From: Armatimonadota bacterium
GTDB taxonomy: Bacteria; Armatimonadota; HRBIN16
Assembly: GCA_026003175.1 (NCBI GenBank)
Contig: BPGT01000002.1
Location: 186,001 to 250,000, forward strand
Direction: 5' to 3'
Length of the DNA stretch: 64,000 nt
Within the stretch, counting starts at the first letter, position 1, and every line of letters begins with the position of its first letter. A model generated the notes under the pieces. The model was not told the DNA's origin, ran no database searches, and worked only from the letters and a program-made list of their open reading frames with translations. The position numbers were made by a program, and so were the translations under genes. This document shows positions 38,557 to 46,116 of the stretch, in pieces.

Positions 38557-38742
38557 GAGGGTGTTCGAGAATTGTTGAGAAGTTGGTTGTAGCGCAAGGA
38601 GAGAGGCGTTCTTGCTATCCCTGCCTTACCTCACCCCCGTCCCCTCTCCTACGAGGAGAGGGGCGTTCCCCCTTCCCTTGCAGGGAAGGGGGCAAGGGGG
38701 TTAGGTTATCTATCCATTCAACCAGCAATTTCGAACACCCTC
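38557..38742 (+). mobile_element. MITE-like element, copy A (186 bp)
   Basis: The element begins GAGGGTGTTCGAGAATT and ends AATTTCGAACACCCTC, perfect 12-base terminal inverted repeats that continue imperfectly. A 10-base direct repeat TGCCTCCTCT flanks it (38547-38556 and 38743-38752). Inside are two perfect hairpins, CCCCTCTCCT/AGGAGAGGGG and CCCCCTTCCC/GGGAAGGGGG. No transposase is encoded, so it must be moved in trans. It is identical along all 186 bases to copy B in the other orientation. The remaining part of the gap 38489-38556 shows nothing. Confidence 0.92.
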
Positions 38743-38751
38743 TGCCTCCTC

Positions 38752-38780
38752 TTGACAAAAACGTTTATCTATGCTAACAT
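38752..38780 (+). promoter_or_regulatory. Promoter of the tail-fibre-like gene, abutting MITE copy A
   Basis: A perfect TTGACA (38752-38757), a 17-base spacer and TAACAT (38775-38780). The first T of the -35 box is the last base of the target duplication of MITE copy A. The leader to the ATG at 38891 is about 100 bases. Confidence 0.7.
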
Positions 38781-38890
38781 CTGTACAACCAACAAGACAT
38801 GGTAGATCTCAGGATGGACACCTGTGGCACCTCCTGGACCACCCCCTCAGATTTACCCTGCCTGTGGGTTATGTAAAGGAGGGAGTTCTC

Positions 38891-40570
38891 ATGTATGCAA
38901 TACGTACAGCGGGGATGCTCTTCTTGCTCCTGTGCTTCATGCAGAGCATCCTTGCGCAACAGCCTTTCACCTACCAGGGGATGCTCAAGGCATCCGGCGT
39001 CCCCGCCAACGGCAACCATGACTTCCAGTTTTCTCTCTGGACAGCGAACTCCGGCGGTTCACAGGTGGGTTCCACCATCACGCGCACCGGCGTCAGCGTC
39101 AGCAACGGATTGTTCACCACAGAACTGGACTTCGGCAACGTGTGGGACGGCAACGAACGGTATCTGCAGATAGCGGTGCGCCCCTCAGGCAGCGGTTCGT
39201 ATACCACCCTCTCCCCGCGTGTGAAGGTGGACCGTGTTCCCTACAGCCAGCTGGCTTACTCGGCGTTGGCGGTGCCGTGGAGTGGCATTGTGGGTGTGCC
39301 TGGCACGTTTCCTCCGGGCGGGGTTGCCGGTGGCGATCTTGGGGGGAGTTATCCCAACCCGGTGGTGGTGGGTTTGCAGGGGCGTTCTGTGGCTTCTGTC
39401 ATGCCTTCCAGTGGTCAGGTATTGAAGTGGGACGGCTCGGCGTGGTCCCCTGCATCGGATGCTGGTTTGACCCTTCCGTTCAGTGGGAGCGCGAATGGGG
39501 GTTCTGGTGCTGTGTTCCAGGTAACGAACACCGCCACCAGCGGCAGTGCTTGGGGCGTGTATGGCGAGAGTGCGAGCACGCAGGGACGTGGTGTGTTCGG
39601 TCGCGCTACGGCCGGTAGTGGCGTCGCCTATGGCGGGTACTTCCAGAGCGACAGTGCAAACGGCACAGGCGTGACCGGTTGGGCGCCTTCCGCCAGCGGC
39701 TTCACCTACGGCGTGTGGGGTGAGTCCGCCAGCACCGGTGGTACCGGTGTAGTCGGCTTTGCCACCGCCACCAGCGGCACCACCGTCGGCGTGTGGGGTC
39801 AGAGCGACAGCAGCTCGGGTACGGGCGTAGTCGGCCGTGCCTCCGCCGCGTTCGGCAGCACCAACGGTGTGCAAGGACAGAGCGACGGCTCAAACGGGCG
39901 CGGCGTATCCGGCATTGCTACTGCCGCCAGCGGCACCAACTTCGGTGTATTTGGACGGAGTGCCAGCACCTCTGGCACGGGCGTGCTTGGCTGGGCAACT
40001 GCCGCCAACGGCACCACCTACGGCGTGCTTGGAATGAGCGAGAGTTCGTCTGGCTTCGGCGTTTTCTCGCAGGGCAGGTTCGCCGCCTCCGGCACCAAGG
40101 CGTTCCAGATAGACCATCCGCTGAGCCCTGAAAACGCCTTCCTGAACCACTACAGCGCCGAGGGTTCTGAACCGTACAACATCTATCGGGGAAACGTTGT
40201 GCTGGATGCGCGCGGCGAGGCATGGGTGCTATTGCCCGACTACTTTGAAGCCATCAATCGCGACCCGTCCTACCATCTCACCGCCATCGGTGCGCCCATG
40301 CCCAACCTGCATGTGGCGGTGGAAATCCAGAACAACCGCTTCAAAATCGCCGGTGGAGTTCCCGGCAAAAAGGTCTCGTGGGAGGTGAAAGCCGTCCGCA
40401 ACGACCGCTGGGTGCAGGAGTACGGCTACCAGACCGAACAACCCAAGCCCGCAGAGTATCGCGGCAAGTATCTGAACCCCGAGCTGTATGGTCAGCCGAA
40501 GGAACTGGGGATACATTATCATCCTGAGCCGGAGCGGCAGGTGGTGCCCGAAAAGCCTGTGGGGAGGTAG
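38891..40570 (+). CDS. Secreted tail-fibre-like repeat protein
   Basis: Starts at ATG 38891 after AAAGGAGGGAG; signal peptide TAGMLFLLLCFMQSILAQ. The N-terminal domain (QPFTYQGMLKASGVPANGNH) is common at the start of surface proteins with collagen- or fibre-like parts. The centre has about seven degenerate repeats of ~28 residues built on YGVWGES-AST-GTGVVGxAxA-SG, likely a beta-helical stalk. The C-terminal ~120 residues (KAFQIDHPLSPENAFLNHYS, GNVVLDARGEAWVLLPDYFE, NNRFKIAGGVPGKKVSWEV) form a conserved knob seen on many fibre-like bacterial proteins. Probably trimeric and surface-exposed (inference). Confidence 0.78.
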   Translation: MYAIRTAGMLFLLLCFMQSILAQQPFTYQGMLKASGVPANGNHDFQFSLWTANSGGSQVGSTITRTGVSVSNGLFTTELDFGNVWDGNERYLQIAVRPSGSGSYTTLSPRVKVDRVPYSQLAYSALAVPWSGIVGVPGTFPPGGVAGGDLGGSYPNPVVVGLQGRSVASVMPSSGQVLKWDGSAWSPASDAGLTLPFSGSANGGSGAVFQVTNTATSGSAWGVYGESASTQGRGVFGRATAGSGVAYGGYFQSDSANGTGVTGWAPSASGFTYGVWGESASTGGTGVVGFATATSGTTVGVWGQSDSSSGTGVVGRASAAFGSTNGVQGQSDGSNGRGVSGIATAASGTNFGVFGRSASTSGTGVLGWATAANGTTYGVLGMSESSSGFGVFSQGRFAASGTKAFQIDHPLSPENAFLNHYSAEGSEPYNIYRGNVVLDARGEAWVLLPDYFEAINRDPSYHLTAIGAPMPNLHVAVEIQNNRFKIAGGVPGKKVSWEVKAVRNDRWVQEYGYQTEQPKPAEYRGKYLNPELYGQPKELGIHYHPEPERQVVPEKPVGR

Positions 40571-40572
40571 TG

Positions 40573-40662
40573 GTAACCTAACCCCCCATCCCCCTTCCCT
40601 GTGAGGGAAGGGGGAGACACACCCCTCTCCCTGTGGGAGAGGGGATGGGGGAGAGGTGAGAA
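40573..40662. repeat. Double-hairpin repeat related to the MITE core
   Basis: Contains CCCCCTTCCC-TGTGA-GGGAAGGGGG and CCCCTCTCCC-TGT-GGGAGAGGGG, the same two kinds of palindrome found inside the 186-bp MITE, but without the terminal repeats or a target duplication. It may be a relic or a separate family, and probably ends transcription after the fibre-like gene. Confidence 0.55.
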
Positions 40663-40686
40663 AAAAACGGAAAGGAGATACACACC

Positions 40687-41373
40687 ATGAAACACACTAT
40701 CTTCATCGTGGCACTGGTCACAGGTATCCTGGCAAACGCCCTCGCCCAGTCGGGAGGAGACTACGACCTCTCGTGGAGCGTCATCTCCTCTGGAGGCGTC
40801 ACCTTCAGCACCGGAGGCAACTTCCAGCTGGGTAGCACCATCGGGCAACCGGTTGCGCTGGGAGCCAGTTCTATGCACACCGGAGGCAACTGGGACCTCA
40901 CCGATGGCTTTTGGTATGTGCGCTATGCCCTGCTCAGCGGGGTGGTGCACCTGCTCAGTTTCGGTGGCAACCCTGCCGGTGTGCCGGTGGAGTTGCAGAT
41001 ACGCGCGCCGGGCAGTCTGGCTCCGTTGCAGGTGCACACGCTGGCATTGAGTGCGTCGGGTGCGTATTCGCTGGTGGCTCCGTTAGATGGGGTGTATGAC
41101 CTGTCGGCGAAGGCGTCGCACTGGTTAAGGCAGACGTTGACGAGTGTTTCCGTCGCGGGTAGTGGGGTAGCGCCCTTTTCGCTGGTGAACGGGGACATCG
41201 ATGGGGACAACGAGGTGACGTTGTTTGACTTTGGTGCGTTAGTGGCGGCGTTTGGGAGTATGCCGGGCGATGCGAGCTGGAACCCTGAGGCGGATTTGGA
41301 TGGGGACGAAGAGGTGACGCTGTTTGATTTCGGGGTGCTGGTGAGCAACTTCGGCGCGGTCGGGGACGACTAG
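40687..41373 (+). CDS. Secreted protein with two dockerin-like calcium-binding repeats
   Basis: Signal peptide KHTIFIVALVTGILANALAQ. The N-terminal part (DYDLSWSVISSGG, STGGNFQLGSTIGQP) resembles a domain seen in many secreted proteins of this kind. The C-terminus has two dockerin-type repeats: NGDIDGDNEVTLFDFGALVA and ADLDGDEEVTLFDFGVLV, each with a D-x-D-x-D/N-x-E calcium loop followed by a helix. In clostridia such repeats dock enzymes to cohesins; no cohesin gene is in the window, so a binding partner is unknown. AAAGGAG precedes the ATG. Convergent with fmt. Confidence 0.8.
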   Translation: MKHTIFIVALVTGILANALAQSGGDYDLSWSVISSGGVTFSTGGNFQLGSTIGQPVALGASSMHTGGNWDLTDGFWYVRYALLSGVVHLLSFGGNPAGVPVELQIRAPGSLAPLQVHTLALSASGAYSLVAPLDGVYDLSAKASHWLRQTLTSVSVAGSGVAPFSLVNGDIDGDNEVTLFDFGALVAAFGSMPGDASWNPEADLDGDEEVTLFDFGVLVSNFGAVGDD

Positions 41374-42350
41374 TCTGCACTGGCGCCTTTGCCTTCAACG
41401 GCGTGGAGGAGGGTTAACAGGCTGCCGTTTCGCAGCCTTGCGCCCCTCGCCCAATCGCCTGCGCTCATGCGGGGGCGGCTTTCGGGTTGCACCTCCAGAA
41501 GCTGTAACACCGTACCCTCGCCGCACGCCACAAAGAGGGACTGCCTCTCCACACGCAGCACCGTACCGGGTGGCTGGCTGACGCACTCTTCGGTGGGCGA
41601 GCATTTCCACACCTTCACCCACTTGCCGTTCCAGAAGAAGCCCGCGCCCGGTCTGGGCGACATAGCTCGCACGCGACACCACGTGCGCTGGGCAGTATCG
41701 TCCCAGCGGATGAAGCTGTCTTCGCGGGTGATGGGTGGAGCGTAGGTGGCAAGGGAGTGGTTTTGTGGTCGGGGAGACACCGTCCCCTGCTCCAGGGCAC
41801 GCAGGGTTTCTATCAGCAGTTCTGCGCCCAGCTCTGCCAGCTTGACCTCTAAGGTCCCTGCGTTGTCTTCGGGCAGGATGGGGCAGGCTCGCTGGGAGAG
41901 GATGGGTCCCGTATCCAGTGTGGGTTCCATCTGCATGATGGTGACCCCCGTTTCGGTCTCGCCGTTCAGCAGTGCGTGCTGGATAGGAGCGGCGCCGCGA
42001 TATTTGGGCAACAGCGAAGCGTGTACGTTGATTGCCCATCCGCTGGAGGGCATTTCCAGTAACGCTTTGGGCAGAATCTGCCCGAACGCCGCCACGACGA
42101 GCACATGGGGAGCAAGGGCGCGCGCCTGTTCGACGAACTCCGCACGACGTACCTTTTCCGGCGTCCAGACGGTAAGCCCCCGCTGCTCGGCGACACGACG
42201 TACCGGGGTAGGTTGCAGACGTAGATGCCTGCCGGCAGGTCGGTCGGGCTGGGTGACCACGACCGGCAGTTCATACCCTGCCCGAAGCAGGGCAAGCAAA
42301 GAGGGCACGGCGAACTCGCTCGTGCCGAAAAAGAGCACTCGTCGCATCAT
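41370..42350 (-). CDS. fmt: Methionyl-tRNA formyltransferase
   Basis: Formylates initiator Met-tRNA with 10-formyl-THF. From ATG 42350 (MMRRVLFFGTSEFAVPSLLA), which overlaps the def stop as ATGA; the longer frame is def in another phase. INVHASLLPKYRGAAPIQHA carries the catalytic Asn-His region, with GVTIMQMEPTLDTGPIL after it. The C-terminal tRNA-binding domain has the usual RAMSPRPGA. 326 residues, somewhat longer than average at the C-terminal end. Works with the neighbouring deformylase. Confidence 0.93.
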   Translation of the reverse strand: MMRRVLFFGTSEFAVPSLLALLRAGYELPVVVTQPDRPAGRHLRLQPTPVRRVAEQRGLTVWTPEKVRRAEFVEQARALAPHVLVVAAFGQILPKALLEMPSSGWAINVHASLLPKYRGAAPIQHALLNGETETGVTIMQMEPTLDTGPILSQRACPILPEDNAGTLEVKLAELGAELLIETLRALEQGTVSPRPQNHSLATYAPPITREDSFIRWDDTAQRTWCRVRAMSPRPGAGFFWNGKWVKVWKCSPTEECVSQPPGTVLRVERQSLFVACGEGTVLQLLEVQPESRPRMSAGDWARGARLRNGSLLTLLHAVEGKGASAD

Positions 42351-42901
42351 TTGCCTACGGCAACCGCTTCCCGCTCTTCCTTTTCCTCCTCTGTTACCCA
42401 GCGGAGCGTGGCGGGGTCGGCACGGTCGATGAACAGAATGCCGTCCAGATGGTCTACCTCGTGCTGGATGACCCGCGCAGTCAGACCTTCCGCTTTGAAC
42501 TTGATGGTCTTGCCCTGCAGGTTCACTGCTTTCACCCATATCGTTTGCGCGCGCCGCACATTGCCCATCAGCCCGGGCAGGGAAAGGCATCCCTCCGGTG
42601 GCTCTATCTGCTCGCCCGACATTTTGAGGATGACGGGATTGATGAGTGCGTGCACCTGTGGGTTCTGTTCGTCGGACATATCGGTATAAAGGAGAAGCCG
42701 GATGGATACCCCCACCTGTGGTGCGGCGAGACCGATGCCGTTGGCGTCTGACATCGCCTTACGCATGAACGACACCAGCTGGCGTATCTCCGGCGTGATA
42801 CGTTTGACCGGTTCTGCCACCTGCCTCAGGATGGGGTCCGGGTATTTCACGATTGGGTCGCCTTCCGCTCGCGGAAAGGGCGGTAGTTCCATCGCCATCA
42901 T
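42347..42901 (-). CDS. def: Peptide deformylase
   Basis: Removes the formyl group from nascent proteins. The three motifs are present: GIGLAAPQVG, EGCLSLPG (metal-binding Cys) and QHEVDHLDGILFIDR (HExxH). I start at ATG 42901 (MMAMELPPFP), six bases after GGAGGT; the upstream ATG at 42907 directly touches this ribosome binding site. A TATAAT on the minus strand (42925-42920) would give a very short leader. Followed by fmt with a four-base overlap. Confidence 0.93.
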   Translation of the reverse strand: MMAMELPPFPRAEGDPIVKYPDPILRQVAEPVKRITPEIRQLVSFMRKAMSDANGIGLAAPQVGVSIRLLLYTDMSDEQNPQVHALINPVILKMSGEQIEPPEGCLSLPGLMGNVRRAQTIWVKAVNLQGKTIKFKAEGLTARVIQHEVDHLDGILFIDRADPATLRWVTEEEKEEREAVAVGK

Positions 42902-42920
42902 CCACATACCTCCGCGAGTA

Positions 42921-43910
42921 TTATACCCTGTTTGCCACCGTTTGCACGCTCTCCATCGTACCATCCTCCATACCCATCATACGGGCAGGCGCACTGGAGT
43001 CGCCTTCTGTAGGTTCCTGGAGATGTACCGGTGTGCCGAACCGGGGCGTAGCGTACGGCAGGTGTGTGCTACCACGCGCCAGAATGTGCAGGTAGTTCGC
43101 ACTGTCGCCCTCGTACGGCTCGCCATGATTCCAAGGCACCCACGAGCGGGCATTGCAGTAGTGGCAAACATACGAGCGGCGGAAGCGGTCTGTCGTGCGG
43201 TTCGGGTAGGAGCGATGCAGGATGTGTCCATGGAAAAAGAGCACGTCGCCCGGCTGCATCGGCACGGGTATTGGGTCGGGATACTTGCGCACCACTTTGG
43301 TCAGGGTGTTCACCTCGTCGTCCAGATGGCTGACGTTCTGCACCCGGAACAGGTCTTCAAACACGCCCTCCGTGTGGACGAGACCGTAAGGATGGTCTGG
43401 TGGGTAGATGGGTTCGCAGTGGGAGCCGGGTATCACCCACAGGCAGCCATTTTGCTCGTCGGCGACATCCAGCGCCATCCACGCGCCGATGAGAGTGTCG
43501 GGATAGGTGGTGATATAGTAGGAATCCTGATGCCAGCCCTGTCCGCCCAAGCCTGGAGGGTTGAAAAAGAGCATACTCTGCAGGGCGAGTACATCGGGAC
43601 CGATGAGCGCCTCCAGCACATCCAGCACGCGCGGGTGTAGCAAGCCCCACTCTGCGGTAGCGTCGATGCGATGCAGCTGATGCACGCGCGTTTGCGTTCG
43701 GAACACTGCTTCCAGAGGAGCCTTTTCCGACTGCGCGGACACAGGCGGTGGCTGGCGCCTGCTCTCTGCCCAATCCAGCAACCTCTGCACATCCTCTTGG
43801 GGAAGCAAGCCCTCTACTTTCAGGAAACCGTGCCTCTGGTAATGCACATACTCTTCCACCTTCACGCGATACCGGTCTGCCCGTTCTACCGCTTTAGGGA
43901 TGTATGCCAT
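42921..43910 (-). CDS. Phytanoyl-CoA dioxygenase (PhyH) family protein
   Basis: Fe(II)/2-oxoglutarate-dependent oxygenase fold. GWHQDSYYITTYPDTLIGAW has the H-x-D iron ligands; the distal His is in FHGHILHRSYPNRTTDRFRR, which also supplies the Arg that binds 2-oxoglutarate. From ATG 43910 (MAYIPKAVERADRY), seven bases after GGAGG; ATG 43946 upstream lies only two bases past the -10 box. 329 residues. Substrates in the family vary widely, so the reaction is unknown. Its end overlaps the def promoter region. MITE copy B sits just upstream of its promoter. Confidence 0.83.
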   Translation of the reverse strand: MAYIPKAVERADRYRVKVEEYVHYQRHGFLKVEGLLPQEDVQRLLDWAESRRQPPPVSAQSEKAPLEAVFRTQTRVHQLHRIDATAEWGLLHPRVLDVLEALIGPDVLALQSMLFFNPPGLGGQGWHQDSYYITTYPDTLIGAWMALDVADEQNGCLWVIPGSHCEPIYPPDHPYGLVHTEGVFEDLFRVQNVSHLDDEVNTLTKVVRKYPDPIPVPMQPGDVLFFHGHILHRSYPNRTTDRFRRSYVCHYCNARSWVPWNHGEPYEGDSANYLHILARGSTHLPYATPRFGTPVHLQEPTEGDSSAPARMMGMEDGTMESVQTVANRV

Positions 43911-43946
43911 CTCATCGCCTCCACGCGATTGTTTAGCTTCGTTCAT

Positions 43947-43975
43947 AGTATAGTGTACCTTCTGTGCGAATGCAA
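43947..43975 (-). promoter_or_regulatory. Promoter of the PhyH gene
   Basis: On the minus strand: TTGCAT (43975-43970), a 17-base spacer and TATACT (43952-43947). The MITE copy B begins 20 bases further upstream. Confidence 0.6.
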
Positions 43976-43994
43976 GCAACAGTCAAGTCTGTGC

Positions 43995-44180
43995 GAGGGT
44001 GTTCGAAATTGCTGGTTGAATGGATAGATAACCTAACCCCCTTGCCCCCTTCCCTGCAAGGGAAGGGGGAACGCCCCTCTCCTCGTAGGAGAGGGGACGG
44101 GGGTGAGGTAAGGCAGGGATAGCAAGAACGCCTCTCTCCTTGCGCTACAACCAACTTCTCAACAATTCTCGAACACCCTC
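43995..44180 (-). mobile_element. MITE-like element, copy B (186 bp)
   Basis: Identical to copy A over all 186 bases but in reverse orientation. It is flanked by a 9-base direct repeat AGTCTGTGC (43986-43994 and 44181-44189). On the minus strand the left duplication reads GCACAGACT followed by TGACT. It sits between the divergent PhyH and HTH promoters. Confidence 0.93.
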
Positions 44181-44216
44181 AGTCTGTGCGCCCGATGAGG
44201 GCACTTCTTCGAGCCC

Positions 44217-44245
44217 TTGACAACCTGTGCACCCGGTTTTATGCT
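44217..44245 (+). promoter_or_regulatory. Promoter of the HTH gene, left copy
   Basis: TTGACA (44217-44222), a 17-base spacer and TATGCT (44240-44245). The same TTGACAACC...TTTTATGCT arrangement recurs at 50320-50348. Confidence 0.65.
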
Positions 44246-44278
44246 ATATCCAGCGTTCTATTGCAAGAGGTATCCTGT

Positions 44279-44645
44279 ATGGCTACCGTATGGCTGATCT
44301 GCCCGGATGCAGTGTTACGCGCACGTCTGTTGCGGTGCTTGCGTGAAGCCGTGCGTTGCGGATGCGGTGGTGGTAGTGCCTCCTGTGTTCACACAGGCTC
44401 AGGTGGAGACATTGCGGGCGTATGTGGACACGGGCAGTGTACGTGGGGCGGCGAAGCGCAGGTGCTGTTCGGAGCAGATGGTTCGGCGTCATCTGGCGGC
44501 GGCGCGAGCGCGGGTGAAGGCGCAGAACGTGGCTCAGCTGGTGCACGTGGCGTGGATGTTGGGAGTATTAACCGCTCCGTCTAGTACAAATTGGGTACAA
44601 AAATGGCAAAAATTGACTATTGACACGGGGGGGGGGACAGAGTAG
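44279..44645 (+). pseudogene. LuxR/sigma-region-4-like HTH gene, frameshifted (left copy)
   Basis: From ATG 44279 the frame begins MATVWLICPDAVLRARLLRC, like the first strand of a response-regulator receiver. It then leaves the coding phase near 44340-44350. The following phase encodes a good LuxR-type DNA-binding domain: FTQAQVETLRAYVDTG, GAAKRRCCSEQMVRRHLAAA and VAQLVHVAWMLGVL, ending at 44645 inside the next promoter. Either a frameshifted gene or a short HTH protein from an internal start. A related, more deleted copy lies at 50349-50483, on the other side of the envelope operon. Confidence 0.6.
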
Positions 44646-44648
44646 AAT
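44620..44648 (+). promoter_or_regulatory. Promoter with a ten-G spacer tract (phase-variation candidate)
   Basis: A perfect TTGACA (44620-44625), spacer 44626-44642 of exactly 17 bases that holds ten G in a row (44627-44636), and TAGAAT (44643-44648). The gene start is at 44686 after AAAAAGGAGGTG. Gain or loss of a G by slippage would change the -35/-10 spacing, as in phase-variable promoters of Neisseria. Confidence 0.7.
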
Positions 44649-44685
44649 AGAGGTAGAAAACTCTAAAAAGGAGGTGTCAGTATCC

Positions 44686-45108
44686 ATGTCTCGATGGAGC
44701 AGTCGCAACATGTTCGTAAGCGGAGCCGTGGTTGCTGTGGGAGCTTTATCTTTAGCCCTGTTGTCAAGCGTTGTAGCAGCAAGAGACCCTATAGCTACTC
44801 CTCCGCCTCCACGAACAATTGAACAAAGTTTCTGTTCAAACAACTACTTTACCTGTCGTGACATTGCGTGTGCTGATGCGATAGGAGGCGAGGTTCGGCT
44901 ACCGGGTTATGGAGCTGCTGTCCGGGCGGGTAGTGGGAAGTTCTCTAGCACTCCCACCAAAATGTACACCTGTGAGCCGAGCTCCTTGTGGAAGCATACC
45001 TGCACGGAACGTCCTGTTCAGTGTGGCGAGTATGCGTTCTTCACTTCTTCAGGCTGTGCAGGAGCGCCCATCTTCACGCGTCCGGGGTACCAAATCTCGT
45101 GCCGGTAG
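44686..45108 (+). CDS. Small secreted eight-cysteine protein
   Basis: 140 residues from ATG 44686, with ribosome binding site AAAAAGGAGGTG. A signal sequence or anchor (NMFVSGAVVAVGALSLALLS) ends near VVAARDP. The mature part has a proline stretch (ATPPPPRTIEQ) and eight cysteines (SFC, FTC, IAC, YTC, HTC, VQC, SGC, ISC), an even number that suggests four disulfide bonds outside the cytoplasm. No family recognised. It is the first gene of a five-gene operon, behind the ten-G promoter, so it would be the most directly switched product. Confidence 0.7.
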   Translation: MSRWSSRNMFVSGAVVAVGALSLALLSSVVAARDPIATPPPPRTIEQSFCSNNYFTCRDIACADAIGGEVRLPGYGAAVRAGSGKFSSTPTKMYTCEPSSLWKHTCTERPVQCGEYAFFTSSGCAGAPIFTRPGYQISCR

Positions 45109-45114
45109 TGCCAG

Positions 45115-46101
45115 ATGCGAAGGTGCTTTACGCTCTCGATCTGCCTGGTATGGATATGGGTGCGGGGCGGTTGGGCTTCGCCCGTACCCTCTCCTGCTTT
45201 GCTCCTTGAAGCGTGGCAACAACTAGATACGGATTTCCAGAAGACTGTACGCTCGTACAAACTGGAGGGCATGGCCAGCAAAAAGCCGCACGAGGCGGAC
45301 CTCCCCGCTAGCACGTTCAGATGGCGTGTCTGGCGCGATGGGGAGCGGTTTTTGTGGGAATATACAGTCAACGACACGCTCAGCGGTGGAAGAAGATATG
45401 CTTACAGCTACGATGGGGTTCGCTACGACTGCTACGTTGGCCCCTCCGCCCAAGGCTTCATTTACAAGACCGTAGAGGATCTGCCCCCATGCGAAAATGC
45501 GTTTACTGGTTTGTATCCCTTTGATATTCCCCATCTCTGGCAAAAGCCGCTGGCTGGTGGCAACTGGCAGCAAGTTCTACCTTACTATGTAACATTACTT
45601 CAGAATGTTTCTGCTTTGCACGTCAGCAGAGACGAGCATGCTCAGTCTTACATTCTTCTTCTTTCGCAGGAGGGCAAACGCAGGTTGGGATGGTTACCCG
45701 ATGAGGTGCACTTTCGAGTGGAACGGGGAAGGTTCGTGCCAGTGCGCTTTATCCTGCGAGACAAAGCAGGTGGACGGTTGACGCAGACGGTGTTTGAAAT
45801 CACTTCTGCACAGTGGCATAACGAGTGCTGGCTTCCTTCCGGTTACCGTTGTACATGGGTGGATGTGGCAAGCCGCCGGGTATTCATGGAAATGAATGCC
45901 ACCATTCGGATGAGCGACATAAACCAACCTATTTCTGCGGCGCATTTCCGAGTTAACTTCCCAGCGGGAACACTTGTCACAGAGCAAGGAGGACAGGAAT
46001 GGGTTGTTCGCGGCGTATCGATTTGGAATCTCTGGTGGGTTGTTCCTGTAATCCTTGTTGTGATGGTGGTGTTCTGGCTAGCAAAGCGATTACGTCGGTA
46101 A
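45115..46101 (+). CDS. LolA/outer-membrane-lipoprotein-sorting-like protein with C-terminal membrane anchor
   Basis: 328 residues. Signal peptide CFTLSICLVWIWVRGGWASP. The body has strand-rich segments like those of LolA/DUF-type lipid-binding folds (LEAWQQLDTDFQKTVRSYKL, TFRWRVWRDGERFLWEYTVN, AYSYDGVRYDCYV). A membrane helix at the end (SIWNLWWVVPVILVVMVVFW) is followed by a basic KRLRR, so it would be anchored with a short cytoplasmic tail. It starts six bases after the previous stop. The fold is inferred from pattern only; a role in handling a lipid-linked intermediate would fit the operon. Confidence 0.5.
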   Translation: MRRCFTLSICLVWIWVRGGWASPVPSPALLLEAWQQLDTDFQKTVRSYKLEGMASKKPHEADLPASTFRWRVWRDGERFLWEYTVNDTLSGGRRYAYSYDGVRYDCYVGPSAQGFIYKTVEDLPPCENAFTGLYPFDIPHLWQKPLAGGNWQQVLPYYVTLLQNVSALHVSRDEHAQSYILLLSQEGKRRLGWLPDEVHFRVERGRFVPVRFILRDKAGGRLTQTVFEITSAQWHNECWLPSGYRCTWVDVASRRVFMEMNATIRMSDINQPISAAHFRVNFPAGTLVTEQGGQEWVVRGVSIWNLWWVVPVILVVMVVFWLAKRLRR

Positions 46102-46116
46102 AGGAAGAAGATCGCG

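Noticed and set aside
38583-38777. A 62-65 codon frame (product starting MVVAQGERRSCYPCLTS) present in all three MITE copies
   Set aside because: It is a by-product of the element's palindromes: it differs only in where it runs out of the element, shows no ribosome binding site and no protein-like conservation beyond DNA identity.
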